Origin: Microbispora bryophytorum
Lineage (GTDB): Bacteria > Actinomycetota > Actinomycetes > Streptosporangiales > Streptosporangiaceae
Direction of reading: 5' to 3'
NCBI RefSeq assembly: GCF_006874465.1
Contig: NZ_VIRL01000018.1
Span: 116,969-180,968, forward strand
DNA length: 64,000 bases
Positions 55,078-63,840 of the stretch are shown in pieces. Each line of letters starts with the position of its first letter. Within the stretch, counting starts at the first letter, position 1. The notes below the pieces were generated by a model that searched no databases, had not been told where the DNA came from, and was given only the letters and a program-made list of their open reading frames with translations. A program made the position numbers and the translations under genes.

Positions 55078-57096
55078 CAGCGGGGCGACGTCGACGAAGT
55101 TGTCGTGGTAGACCGCTCCCCGGCCCATGTCGGCGTCCCTCTCGTCCACCAGCGCGTTCGGGTTGGCGCCGTCCGACAGCTTCGGCCAGTGGCCCTTCGG
55201 CGCCGCCACCACCCCCTGCGCCACCCGGTCGCTGACCTCCACGTACGCCCTGAACTCGCCGTTGCCGTTGAAGACCCGGGCGGCCTGCCCGTCCACGAGA
55301 CCCCGGGACGCGGCGTCGGCCGGGTTAACCAGCACCCGCGGGCCCTTCGACCGCTTGCGTAGCTCCGGGTTGTTGGCGAACTGCGTGTTCAGGAACGTGT
55401 GCGCGGCCGGTGTGATCATCACGAGCGGGTGCGGCCGGTCGGCGGGAGCCGTACGGGCGGTGAGCGAGGGGACGTAGCCCGCGACCCGCGGCAGCCCGTC
55501 GGCCTCGGCCTTCGCGGAGGCGAACTCCAGCCGCCCGCTCGGCGTCGGGAAGCCCTTGGTGAACGGCACGAACGGGTCGGCCACCGGAAGCCGGGCCCAC
55601 CCCTGCTTGCGGCACTCCTCCAGCGGGATCCCCGCCTGGGCGAGCGTCTGCCCGGCCAGTTCGAGGTCGCTGTCGTAGAGGGACGGCTCGGTCAGGCCCA
55701 TCAGCCGGGCGAGCCGGCGGAAGGTCTCGGTCGTGGACAGGCACTCGCCCGGCGGCTCGACCGCGGGCTCGTTCCACACCATGTACATGTGCCCGTAGCC
55801 GTGGTGCACGTCCAGGTGCTCGATCTGCATGGTCGCGGGCAGCACATAATCGGCGTAGTCGGCGGTGTCGGTCGGGAACTGCTCCATCACCACCGTGAAC
55901 AGGTCCTCCCGCTCCAGCGCCGCCCTGATCCGGTTCTGGTCCGAGGTCGAGCCGAGCGGGTTGGCCGCGTAGACCCACAGGCACTTGACCGACTCGTCCA
56001 GTCCGTCGGCCAGCCGCGTCATCGTGAGCGTACGCACGGGGTGGGGGAGCAGGTCGTCGCGCGGGTCGGGGCCCGTGGGGGCATATCCCGAGGTGGAGTA
56101 GGCCACGCCGCCGCCCGGGTGGCGCCAGTCGCCGGTGACGCCCGGGATGCAGGCGATCACGCGCATCGCGGCCCCGCCGCCCGCGTGCCGCTGGATGCCC
56201 ATCGTGGCCCGGATGCCGGTCGGCCGGGTGTGCGCGAGCCGTACGCCGAGGGCGCGGATCCGCTCCTCGGGCAGGCCGGTGATCTCCGCCACCAGTGCCG
56301 GGGGGTGCCTGCGGATCTCGGCCTCGAACTCGTCCCAGCCGGTCGTGTGCTCCTCGATGTACGCGCGGTCCTCCGTGCCCTCCTCCAGCACGACGTGCAG
56401 CAGGCCGAGGGCGAGCGCCGCGTCGGTGCCCGGCCGGATCGGCAGGTGCTCGTCCGCCTGGTCGGCCGTACGCGTGCGGATGGGGTCGATCGCCACGACG
56501 TACGCCCCGGCGGCGCGGGCGTCCTGGACGAACTTCCACATGTGGTGGCCGCTGGTCAGCGTGTTGGTCCCCCACAGCAGGATGAGCCGCGACAACGCGA
56601 ACGTCTCCGGGTCCATGCCGCCGGGAGTCCCGTTGACGTACCGCAGCCCGTCGTTGCCGGCCCGCGCGCAGATGTTGAGGTCGTGCCGGGACGCGCCGAG
56701 GGTGTTCCAGAACCGCCGACCGGCCTGACCCGACTCGCCCTGGACGTAGCCGAGCGTCCCGGTGCCCTGGTAGGGCCAGATCGACTCGCCGCCGTGCTCC
56801 TCGACGATCGACGTCAGCTTGGCGGCGATCTCCGACAGCGCCTGGTCCAGGCTGATCCGCTCGAAGCGGCCGGAGCCCTTCGGCCCCACCCTCTTCAAGG
56901 GGTGGAGAACGCGGTCGGCCGACCGCACCTGCTCCAGGTAGCGGTTGACCTTCACGCACAGGGCCCCGCGCGTGTAGGGATGGTCGTGATTGCCGCGCAA
57001 CCCGACGGCCTCGCCGTCGCGTACGGTGACCACCCAGGAACAGGTGTCGGGGCAGTCGAGCGGGCAGGCACCGAGGACGGGTAGCGACGTGCTCAT
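55048..57096 (-). CDS. Molybdopterin oxidoreductase with 4Fe-4S site
   Basis: 682 residues of the DMSO-reductase superfamily. Fe-S ligands Cys11, Cys15, Cys19 and Cys47 (CPLDCPDTC...GALC), then molybdopterin guanine dinucleotide regions (YQGTGTLGYVQGESGQ, LILLWGTNTLTSGHH, YVVAIDPIRTRTADQAD, PIRPGTDAALALGLLHVV) and a C-terminal beta-barrel domain (TPAAHTFLNTQFANNP). No Tat signal, so cytosolic. Electron partner and substrate unknown. ATG 57096. It starts 46 bases after the RpiB-like gene on the same strand. Confidence 0.92.
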   Translation of the reverse strand: MSTSLPVLGACPLDCPDTCSWVVTVRDGEAVGLRGNHDHPYTRGALCVKVNRYLEQVRSADRVLHPLKRVGPKGSGRFERISLDQALSEIAAKLTSIVEEHGGESIWPYQGTGTLGYVQGESGQAGRRFWNTLGASRHDLNICARAGNDGLRYVNGTPGGMDPETFALSRLILLWGTNTLTSGHHMWKFVQDARAAGAYVVAIDPIRTRTADQADEHLPIRPGTDAALALGLLHVVLEEGTEDRAYIEEHTTGWDEFEAEIRRHPPALVAEITGLPEERIRALGVRLAHTRPTGIRATMGIQRHAGGGAAMRVIACIPGVTGDWRHPGGGVAYSTSGYAPTGPDPRDDLLPHPVRTLTMTRLADGLDESVKCLWVYAANPLGSTSDQNRIRAALEREDLFTVVMEQFPTDTADYADYVLPATMQIEHLDVHHGYGHMYMVWNEPAVEPPGECLSTTETFRRLARLMGLTEPSLYDSDLELAGQTLAQAGIPLEECRKQGWARLPVADPFVPFTKGFPTPSGRLEFASAKAEADGLPRVAGYVPSLTARTAPADRPHPLVMITPAAHTFLNTQFANNPELRKRSKGPRVLVNPADAASRGLVDGQAARVFNGNGEFRAYVEVSDRVAQGVVAAPKGHWPKLSDGANPNALVDERDADMGRGAVYHDNFVDVAPLSQSELEPLV

Positions 57097-57142
57097 GGCA
57101 TCGACGGTAGCGCGCCGCTCCCCGCCGTCCCACGGGCGGTCT

Positions 57143-57580
57143 CTACCGGATTTCCCGCACGTACGCGACGTTCGCGGCGTCCTCGGGGTCCGTGCTGGGC
57201 GTTTCCGAGAACCAGGCGTCCAGAATCTCCGTCAGAACCTGCGGGGAGGTGAGGCGGAGACTGAGCGCGAGCGCGTTGGCGTCGTTCCACTTGCGGGCGC
57301 CCGCGGCGGTGGCGGCGTCGGTGCACAGCGCCGCCCGCACTCCCGCTACCTTGTTTGCCGCTATGGATGCGCCGGTGCCGGTCCAGCAACAGACCACGGC
57401 CTGGTCCGCGCGGCCCTCCGCGACGTCCCTCGCCGCGGCGGAGCAGCACCAGGCCCAATCGGCACGGTCGCCGGGGGCCAGTGCTCCATAGAGTGTGACT
57501 GAATGGCCGCGCCGTTCCACCTCGGTCACAAGCATCGACGCGATCCCGTCGAGGCTGTCCGAGGCCAGGGATATACGCAT
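57143..57580 (-). CDS. RpiB/LacAB-family sugar-phosphate isomerase
   Basis: 145 residues. Aldose-ketose isomerisation of sugar phosphates. Motifs RISLASDSLDGIASMLVTEV at the N-terminus, ADQAVVCCWTGTGASIAANK (the conserved C-x-G-T-G-x-x-x-x-A-N-K loop) and AARKWNDAN-like KWNDANALALSLR. ATG 57580 is chosen. Divergent from the large flippase-like gene; probably co-transcribed with the molybdopterin gene. Exact sugar unknown. Confidence 0.9.
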   Translation of the reverse strand: MRISLASDSLDGIASMLVTEVERRGHSVTLYGALAPGDRADWAWCCSAAARDVAEGRADQAVVCCWTGTGASIAANKVAGVRAALCTDAATAAGARKWNDANALALSLRLTSPQVLTEILDAWFSETPSTDPEDAANVAYVREIR

Positions 57581-57582
57581 GC

Positions 57583-57608
57583 CGTCAATTGTGGACGTCA
57601 ATTGTGGA
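57583..57608. repeat. 13-base tandem repeat in a very short divergent region
   Basis: CGTCAATTGTGGA twice, immediately upstream of the RpiB start and 31 bases ahead of the GTG chosen for the divergent gene. Each copy contains the CAATTG palindrome. Confidence 0.85.
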
Positions 57609-57639
57609 CACCGAGTGCGAAGATCGCACAGAATCGCTG

Positions 57640-60048
57640 GTGGTGAGAGGCATCAAGGAGCAGGACCTAACGCTGGACACTCCTGGCCAAGGAGCTGTCC
57701 TCGTCGTCGAGCCTCTGCTGCCGCAGCGGATCCGCCGTCCTTCCGACGCGCTGCGGTTCCTGCTCACGCTGCTGGCCCTCGTCGCCGTCACCCTGATGGC
57801 CCTGGCCCTGCAGCGCACGCTGAACGGCCTGGAGACCGACGTCCAGGCGGGCACCGGCCGCGCCCCCGAGGTGCTGTCGGCCGCCGCCGGGCTGCTGGGC
57901 GGCGTCGCCGTGCTGATCGTCCCGGTCGCGTTCGCCGTCGAGCGGGTCTTCCACCGCGACGGCATGCGCGTCACCCAGGGGCTGATCGCCGCGATCCTCG
58001 CCCTGCTGGTGTCGTACGCGCTGGACGAGTGGCTGGTCGAGGCAGGCCCCGCCGACCTGGTGCAGCTGCTCACCGGCGGCAGGGACGTTGAGCCGCTCAA
58101 CACCGTCCTCACCCCCGCCATCGCGTACGCCACGGCCGTGCGGATGAGCCGGCGCCCGCACTGGCGGGCACTCATGTGGGTCGCGCTGGCCCTCGACGTG
58201 TTCGCGCTGTTCACCGCCACCAAGGTCACCGCGCTCGGCGTGATCATGACGTACGTCGTCGGCCTCGCCGTCGGGTTCGGCACGCTCTACGGCATCGGCA
58301 GCGCGAACACCAGGCCGCCCGGCAGCGCCGTGCTGGCGGCGCTGCGCAGGCTCGGTTTCACGCCGGTCGGCGCCAGGCGAGTGGAGGACGACAGCTCGGG
58401 CAGCCGCCGCTATCTGGTCGGCCTCGCCGACGAGCGGCGGATCGACGTGACCGTGCTCGATCGCGACCGGCAGGTGGCGGGCGTCGTCTACCGGCTGTGG
58501 CGGCGTTTCCTGCTCAACAACGAGACCCGGCGCAGGGCCATCCGCTCGCTGCGGGCCGAGCTGGAGCGCGAGGCCCTGATGGCGTACGCCGCGCAGGCCG
58601 CCGGGGTGCGACTGCCGCGCCTGCTCGGCACGAGTGAGGTCGGCACCGAGGCCGCGCTGCTCGCCTACGAACACGTGGACACCCGGCCGGTGAGCGACCT
58701 CCTCGACGAGGACTTCGACGACGAGTTGCTGGAGCGGATGTGGGAGCAGGTCCGGCTGCTGCACGCGCAGCGCCTGGCCCACCGGCACCTCACCGGCGAG
58801 AGCATCCACGTCGACGCCCATCGGAACGTCTACCTCGTGGACGCCCGCAGTGGGGAGATCGCGGCAGGCGACCTGCTGCTGCGGCTCGACATCGCCCAGC
58901 TCCTCGCCTACCTCGGCACCCGCGTGGGAGCCGAGCGCTCCGTCGGGTCGGCGGCGAAGGTCCTGGGGGAGAACACGCTGGCCGGGGCGATGCCGCTGCT
59001 CCAGCGCATCGCGCTGAGCCGGGACACCCGGACGGCCGCGCGGCGGGACAGGAAGCTCCTGCCCGCCATCCGCGAGCAGATCACCGCGCTGAAGCCGCAG
59101 GTCGAGGTCGAAGAGGTGCGGCTCGAACGGTTCCGTCCCCGGACGCTGGTGACGATCCTCGTCAGCACGCTCGGCGCCTACCTGCTGCTCACCCAGCTCA
59201 GCCGGGTCAACCTGATCAGTGTGATCACCACGGCGAACTGGGCGTGGAGCGGCGTCGCGCTGGTCGCCGGCGCCTTCAGCTACGTCGCGGCGGCGATCAT
59301 GCTGCGTGGGTTCGTGCCCGAGCCGCTGCCGCTCGGCCGCACGGTCCTGGCCCAGCTCGCCGCGTCGTTCGTGAAGCTCGTCGCGCCCGCCGCGGTCGGC
59401 GGCGTCGCCCTCAACACCCGCTACCTGCAGAAACGAGGCGTCCCGCCGGCGGCGGCGGTGACCAGTGTGGGGGCTTCGCAGCTCATCGGCCTGGCCATGC
59501 ACATCATGCTGCTGCTGCTGTTCGGCTACCTCACCGGAACGCAGGCCGCTCCGTCCCTCACCCCGTCTCGGGGCCTGCTCGTCGTGTTACTCGGCATCGC
59601 GGTGCTCTTCCTGATCGTGCTGGCCGTGGGGCCGCTGCGCCGCTTGCTGACCACCCGCCTGCGTGCCATGTTCTCCGGGGTGATCCCACGGCTGCTCGAC
59701 GTCGTGCAGTCACCCAAGAAGATGGTCGAGGCCGTGGGCGGAACGCTGCTGCTCACTCTCAGTTTCGTGATCTGCCTTGAGGCGTGCGTCCAGGCGTTCG
59801 GCGGCAAGGCCAGCTACACGGCCGTCGCGGTGGTGTTCCTGGCCGGCAACGCCATCGGCTCGGCCGCTCCGACGCCCGGCGGCCTCGGCGCGGTGGAGTA
59901 CGCCCTGTCGCTCGGCCTCCAGGTCGCCGGGGTGCCGGGTCCCATCGCCACCTCGGCCGTGCTGCTGTTCCGGCTGATGACGTTCTGGCTTCCCGTCCTG
60001 CCCGGCTGGGCCTCCTTCGCCTACCTCCAGCGTCAGAACGCCCTCTGA
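57640..60048 (+). CDS. Flippase-like (UPF0104/LPG-synthase TM) membrane protein with kinase-like domain
   Basis: About 802 residues. Start uncertain: GTG codons at 57604, 57640 and 57643 are all possible and no ATG is available; 57640 is chosen because CAGAAT at 57629-57634 could be a -10 box. The N-terminal 230 residues hold about six membrane helices. A soluble middle (about 270-480) has protein-kinase-like features: AYEHVDTRPVSDLLD, LLHAQRLAHRHLTGESIHVD, NVYLVDARSGE (HRD-like and DFG-like positions altered). The last 330 residues are the LPG_synthase_TM/YbhN-type flippase domain (LAQLAASFVKLVAPAAVGGV, GNAIGSAAPTPGGLGAVEYA). Likely moves lipid-linked material; substrate unknown. Confidence 0.85.
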   Translation: MVRGIKEQDLTLDTPGQGAVLVVEPLLPQRIRRPSDALRFLLTLLALVAVTLMALALQRTLNGLETDVQAGTGRAPEVLSAAAGLLGGVAVLIVPVAFAVERVFHRDGMRVTQGLIAAILALLVSYALDEWLVEAGPADLVQLLTGGRDVEPLNTVLTPAIAYATAVRMSRRPHWRALMWVALALDVFALFTATKVTALGVIMTYVVGLAVGFGTLYGIGSANTRPPGSAVLAALRRLGFTPVGARRVEDDSSGSRRYLVGLADERRIDVTVLDRDRQVAGVVYRLWRRFLLNNETRRRAIRSLRAELEREALMAYAAQAAGVRLPRLLGTSEVGTEAALLAYEHVDTRPVSDLLDEDFDDELLERMWEQVRLLHAQRLAHRHLTGESIHVDAHRNVYLVDARSGEIAAGDLLLRLDIAQLLAYLGTRVGAERSVGSAAKVLGENTLAGAMPLLQRIALSRDTRTAARRDRKLLPAIREQITALKPQVEVEEVRLERFRPRTLVTILVSTLGAYLLLTQLSRVNLISVITTANWAWSGVALVAGAFSYVAAAIMLRGFVPEPLPLGRTVLAQLAASFVKLVAPAAVGGVALNTRYLQKRGVPPAAAVTSVGASQLIGLAMHIMLLLLFGYLTGTQAAPSLTPSRGLLVVLLGIAVLFLIVLAVGPLRRLLTTRLRAMFSGVIPRLLDVVQSPKKMVEAVGGTLLLTLSFVICLEACVQAFGGKASYTAVAVVFLAGNAIGSAAPTPGGLGAVEYALSLGLQVAGVPGPIATSAVLLFRLMTFWLPVLPGWASFAYLQRQNAL

Positions 60049-60095
60049 GCCGTGTGGTGGGACCGGCGTGCGGTGGGGCCGGCGCCTCAGGCGCC

Positions 60096-60125
60096 GTGTG
60101 CCTGTGTGCCGTGTGCCTGTGTGCC
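60096..60125. repeat. 15-base tandem repeat, two perfect copies
   Basis: GTGTGCCTGTGTGCC twice, followed by decaying copies (CTGTGCCTGGTGCC). Intergenic, low complexity. Confidence 0.9.
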
Positions 60126-60188
60126 CTGTGCCTGGTGCCTGGTGCTTGTGCTCCGGCGCACAGGCACCAGAGCCATGAGCCTGGGGCG

Positions 60189-60226
60189 CACGACCCTGAG
60201 CTTGCGAGCGTGGGCTCAGGGTCGTG
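60189..60226. terminator. Hairpin between flippase-like and aldo/keto reductase genes
   Basis: Perfect 13-base stem (CACGACCCTGAGC with GCTCAGGGTCGTG) and 12-base loop between convergent genes; probably bidirectional. Confidence 0.7.
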
Positions 60227-60309
60227 AGCGCGGGAGCTCCGGGGTCACTGGCCTGAGCCACACGCCGCGACGCCGGCGCACCGGCCGGTGCGCCGGGACG
60301 TGTGGACGC

Positions 60310-61335
60310 TCATTCCGCGCTGGAAGCGGCCCAGAGATTGATCCCGCACTCGACCGCGTCCTTGTCGATCGCATTCAGCTCGTCCTGCGTGAAGTCGAGC
60401 CGGTTGATCGCGTCGAGGCTGTCGTCGAGTTGCTCGACGCTGCTCGCGCCGATCAGGACCGATGTCACCCGCGGATCGCGAAGCGCCCAGGCCAGGGCCA
60501 TCTGCGCCAGCGACTGCCCGCGTTGCCCGGCGATCTCGTCGAGCCGCCGGACATGGCGCAGGCTCTCCTCCCTCAGCAGGGACGGATCGAGCGACTTGCC
60601 CTGGGCCGCCCGCGAGTCCTTCGGAATGCCGGCCAGATAGCGGTTGGTCAGCATGCCCTGCGCCAGCGGGGAGAACGCGATGCAGCCGGCGCCCTCCTCC
60701 TCCAGCACGTCGAGCAGCCCGCTTTCGATCCACCGGTTGAGCATCGAGTAGGAGGGCTGGTGGATGAGCAGCGGCGTGCCCATGTCCCGCAGGATCGCCG
60801 CGGCCTGCCGGGTCCGCTCCGGGGAGTAGGACGAGATGCCCGCGTAGAGCGCCTTGCCCGAGCGGACCGCGTGGGCGAGCGCGCCCATGGTCTCCTCCAG
60901 GGGCGTCTCCGGATCGAAGCGGTGGCTGTAGAAGATGTCCACGTGGTCCAGGCCCATCCGCTTCAGCGACTGGTCGAGGCTGGCGAGCAGATACTTGCGC
61001 GATCCCCAGTTGCCGTACGGACCGGGCCACATGTCGTACCCCGCCTTGGTGGAGATCACCAGCTCGTCACGGTACCTGGCGAAGTCCTGCTGGTAGAGGT
61101 GCCCGAAGTTGATCTCCGCGGACCCGTACGGCGGGCCGTAGTTGTTGGCAAGGTCGAAGTGGGTGACCCCGCGGTCGAAGGCTCGGCGGAGGATGGCCCG
61201 CTGCGTTTCGATCGGCTTGTCGTCGCCGAAGTTGTGCCACAACCCGAGCGACATCGCGGGCAGCCTCAGCCCGCTCCGTCCGGTCCGGTTGTACGGCATG
61301 GGCCCGTATCGGCCCTCGGCAGCCACGTAGCTCAC
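60310..61335 (-). CDS. Aldo/keto reductase, YghZ-like
   Basis: 341 residues. NADPH-dependent reductase of the AKR14/YghZ type (L-glyceraldehyde 3-phosphate reductase in E. coli). Active-site residues lie in HFDLANNYGPPYGSAE (Asp, Tyr), VISTKAGYDMW (Lys) and DIFYSHRFDPETP (His); the cofactor end is RVTSVLIGASSVEQL. GTG 61335 overlaps the oligopeptidase stop by 4 bases (GTGA), so the two genes are co-translated. Confidence 0.93.
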   Translation of the reverse strand: MSYVAAEGRYGPMPYNRTGRSGLRLPAMSLGLWHNFGDDKPIETQRAILRRAFDRGVTHFDLANNYGPPYGSAEINFGHLYQQDFARYRDELVISTKAGYDMWPGPYGNWGSRKYLLASLDQSLKRMGLDHVDIFYSHRFDPETPLEETMGALAHAVRSGKALYAGISSYSPERTRQAAAILRDMGTPLLIHQPSYSMLNRWIESGLLDVLEEEGAGCIAFSPLAQGMLTNRYLAGIPKDSRAAQGKSLDPSLLREESLRHVRRLDEIAGQRGQSLAQMALAWALRDPRVTSVLIGASSVEQLDDSLDAINRLDFTQDELNAIDKDAVECGINLWAASSAE

Positions 61336-63386
61336 TCGGTCACTCCAACTCGGTCGAGGATCCAGGAGAGCGCGAACGCCTCCTCACGCCAGGCGTCGTA
61401 ACGGCCGCTGCGGCCTCCGTGGCCGGCGCCCATCTCGGTCTTCAACAAGAACGGGCCGCCCTGCGCGACGGCGCGGAGCCGGGCCATCCACTTGGCCGGC
61501 TCGTGGTAGAGCACCCGCGTGTCGTTGAGGCTGGTGGTCGCCAGGATCGGCGGGTATGGCCGGCCGTCGACGTTCTCGTAGGGCGAGTAGGTCTTCATGT
61601 ACGCGTAGACCTCGGGGTCGTGCAGCGGGTCGCCCCACTCGTCCCACTCGGTCACCGTGAGCGGCAGCGACGGGTCGAGGATCGTGTTCAGCGCGTCCAC
61701 GAACGGGACCTCGGCGACGATCCCCGCGAACTCCTCCGGCGCCAGGTTGGCGACCGCGCCCACGAGCAGACCACCGGCCGAACCGCCCCTGGCGATGATC
61801 TCGCCGGACCATCCCCCGGCCTTCAGATGCCGCGCGGACGCCACGAAGTCGGTGAAGCTGTTCTTCTTCCTGGTCAGCTTGCCGTCCTCGTACCACCGGC
61901 GGCCCATCTCGCCGCCCCCGCGCACGTGGGCGATCGCGAACACGAACCCCCGGTCCAGCAGCGAGAGCCGGGCCACCGAGAAGTAGGGGTCGATGGACGA
62001 CTCGTAGCTGCCGTAGCCGTAAAGCAGGGTGGGAGCGGGCCGGTTCGTGTCCTTCCGGACCACGATCGAGATCGGGACCCTGGTGCCGTCCGGGGCGGTG
62101 GCCCACTCGCGGAACTGCTCGTAGTCGGCCGGGTCGTAACCGCCGAGGACCGCCCTCTGCTTGAGCAGGATCAGTTCACGCGAGCGCAGGTCGTAGTCGT
62201 ACACCGACGGCGGAGTGACCATGGACGTGTAGCTGAGACGCAGCCGGCCGGTCTCGAACTCCGCGTTGCCGGTCGGCGCGACGTCGTACAGCGGCTCGGG
62301 GAAGGAGATCTCGTACGGCTCGCCGCCGTCGCCCGGCAGGATCCGGACACCCGTGAGACCGTCACGGCGGAAGTGGACGCTGATGTAGTCCTTGAACGCG
62401 TCCACGTCGAGCAGGCGCGTGTCGTCCCGGTGCGCGATCAGCGGAGTCCAGCTCCCCGGATCGTCGATGGGGGCGGTGGCGAGCTCGAAGTTCACCGCGC
62501 CGTCGTTGTGGAGGATGAGGAAGCGGTCGCCCGCGTGCTCCAGCCCGTACTCCACGCCGCTCTGCCGGGGCCGCACGACTGCGAACTCGCCTTCAGGGGT
62601 GCCCGCGTCGAGAACCCGGACCTCGCTGGTGATCTTGCTGCCCGAGGTCAGCACCAGATAGCGCTGGCTGCGAGTCAACCCGATGCCGACCCAGAAGCGC
62701 TCGTCGTCCTCCTGGTGAACGACGACGTCATCGGTCGAGCCGAGCGTGTGCCGGTGAATCCGGTACGGACGCCACGCCTCGTCCACCGTCGTGTAGAAGA
62801 ACGTGGAGCCGTCGGCCGACCAGGCGCCGCCGTAGAAGACCCCCGGAATCTCGTCCGGGAGCAGTTCGCCCGTCTCCAGATCCTTGAACCGGAGAGTGAA
62901 GCGCTCGTCTCCGGAGAAGTCGGTCGAGTAGGCGAGCCTCGTGCCGTCGGGGCTGATCGAGCTGGTGCCCATGGAGAAGAAGGGGCTGTCGCCGGCGAGC
63001 TGGTTGCCGTCCAGAATCACCTGCTCGCCCGGGAGAGACGTGCCCGGCTCCAGTTGCGGCGGGCTGTCGCCGTCGGCGGCCACGCGGCACTGGATGCCGT
63101 ACTGCTTGCCCTCTTCGGTCCGCGAGTAGTACCACCAGGCGCCCTTGCGGGTGGGCACCGACAGGTCGGTCTCCAGCGTCCTGCCCTTGATCTCCTTGAA
63201 GATGCTCTCCTGGAGGTCCTGCAGGTGACCGGTCATCTCCTGGGTGTAGGCGTTCTCCGCCTCCAGGTACGCGATCGTGTCGGGGTCGTCCTTCTTGAGC
63301 AGCCACGCATACTCGTCGACCACGGTGTCACCGTGATGCGCGCGCTCCAGGGGAACCTTCTTCGCCACAGGCGGCATGTCGCTCAC
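61332..63386 (-). CDS. Oligopeptidase B-type S9 serine peptidase
   Basis: 684 residues, cytosolic. An N-terminal beta-propeller filters peptides up to about 30 residues; the C-terminal alpha/beta-hydrolase domain has Ser at about 532 (GGSAGG), Asp at about 620 (SLNDTRV) and His at about 654 (GAGHGG). It cuts after basic residues in the family prototype. GTG 63386. First gene of a two-gene unit with the aldo/keto reductase. Confidence 0.95.
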   Translation of the reverse strand: MSDMPPVAKKVPLERAHHGDTVVDEYAWLLKKDDPDTIAYLEAENAYTQEMTGHLQDLQESIFKEIKGRTLETDLSVPTRKGAWWYYSRTEEGKQYGIQCRVAADGDSPPQLEPGTSLPGEQVILDGNQLAGDSPFFSMGTSSISPDGTRLAYSTDFSGDERFTLRFKDLETGELLPDEIPGVFYGGAWSADGSTFFYTTVDEAWRPYRIHRHTLGSTDDVVVHQEDDERFWVGIGLTRSQRYLVLTSGSKITSEVRVLDAGTPEGEFAVVRPRQSGVEYGLEHAGDRFLILHNDGAVNFELATAPIDDPGSWTPLIAHRDDTRLLDVDAFKDYISVHFRRDGLTGVRILPGDGGEPYEISFPEPLYDVAPTGNAEFETGRLRLSYTSMVTPPSVYDYDLRSRELILLKQRAVLGGYDPADYEQFREWATAPDGTRVPISIVVRKDTNRPAPTLLYGYGSYESSIDPYFSVARLSLLDRGFVFAIAHVRGGGEMGRRWYEDGKLTRKKNSFTDFVASARHLKAGGWSGEIIARGGSAGGLLVGAVANLAPEEFAGIVAEVPFVDALNTILDPSLPLTVTEWDEWGDPLHDPEVYAYMKTYSPYENVDGRPYPPILATTSLNDTRVLYHEPAKWMARLRAVAQGGPFLLKTEMGAGHGGRSGRYDAWREEAFALSWILDRVGVTE

Positions 63387-63699
63387 CCGCCAAAGTCTAT
63401 GTTCGCCATGGTCCCGCCCAGCCTCCTCACCGAGGCCTGTGGATAACCGGGCTGGGGGACAAGGGAGCCGTGGCCGGCGACTCGCGAGCCCACCTGCCCC
63501 GGGCGCGAGGTGGCGGAATACATCCGGGGCTCCAGGCGTTCGTTTCGAGTCGGGTCATGGCGGTGCCGGACCCTGGTAATCTTCTGGTGTCGGCGCGGTT
63601 CGGCGCACTTCTCTTCGATCACTTCGGTGGTTGTCTTGCCGTGTGCGGGCTTGTTGCCGGTGGCTTCTCGTGCTTTTCGATCTTTCTGGTTCGGTGGTT
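63387..63699. other. Intergenic stretch with no supported gene
   Basis: Some 310 bases between the peptidase start and the rRNA promoters. Open frames here have no coding character. Composition becomes T-rich from about 63590 toward the rRNA promoters. Confidence 0.5.
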
Positions 63700-63728
63700 T
63701 TGCGTCGGGCTGGGGGTTCGGGTAAGTT
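63700..63728 (+). promoter_or_regulatory. Ribosomal RNA operon promoter, upstream copy
   Basis: TTGCGT (63700-63705), 17-base spacer, TAAGTT (63723-63728). Reads toward the 16S gene beyond the right edge. Confidence 0.5.
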
Positions 63729-63811
63729 AGAGGGGTTGCCCCGGAAACGGGGTGGTCGAATTCCTGTCGGTTGGCGGGTTTCGGGTCAAATTAGGTCCCG
63801 GTGGGGCGGAT

Positions 63812-63840
63812 TTGACACGGAAGAGCCGGTCGGGAAGAAT
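63812..63840 (+). promoter_or_regulatory. Ribosomal RNA operon promoter, downstream copy
   Basis: Perfect -35 TTGACA (63812-63817), 17-base spacer, AAGAAT (63835-63840). Second of the tandem promoters typical of actinobacterial rRNA operons. Confidence 0.65.

Noticed and set aside
60049..60188. Small frames in the GTGTGCC repeat region
   Set aside because: Low-complexity Cys/Val/Pro translations generated by the tandem repeat; no start signal.
63470..63730. Open frames between the peptidase and the rRNA promoters
   Set aside because: No ribosome-binding site, Arg/Ser/Trp-rich translation and overlap with rRNA promoter sequence.
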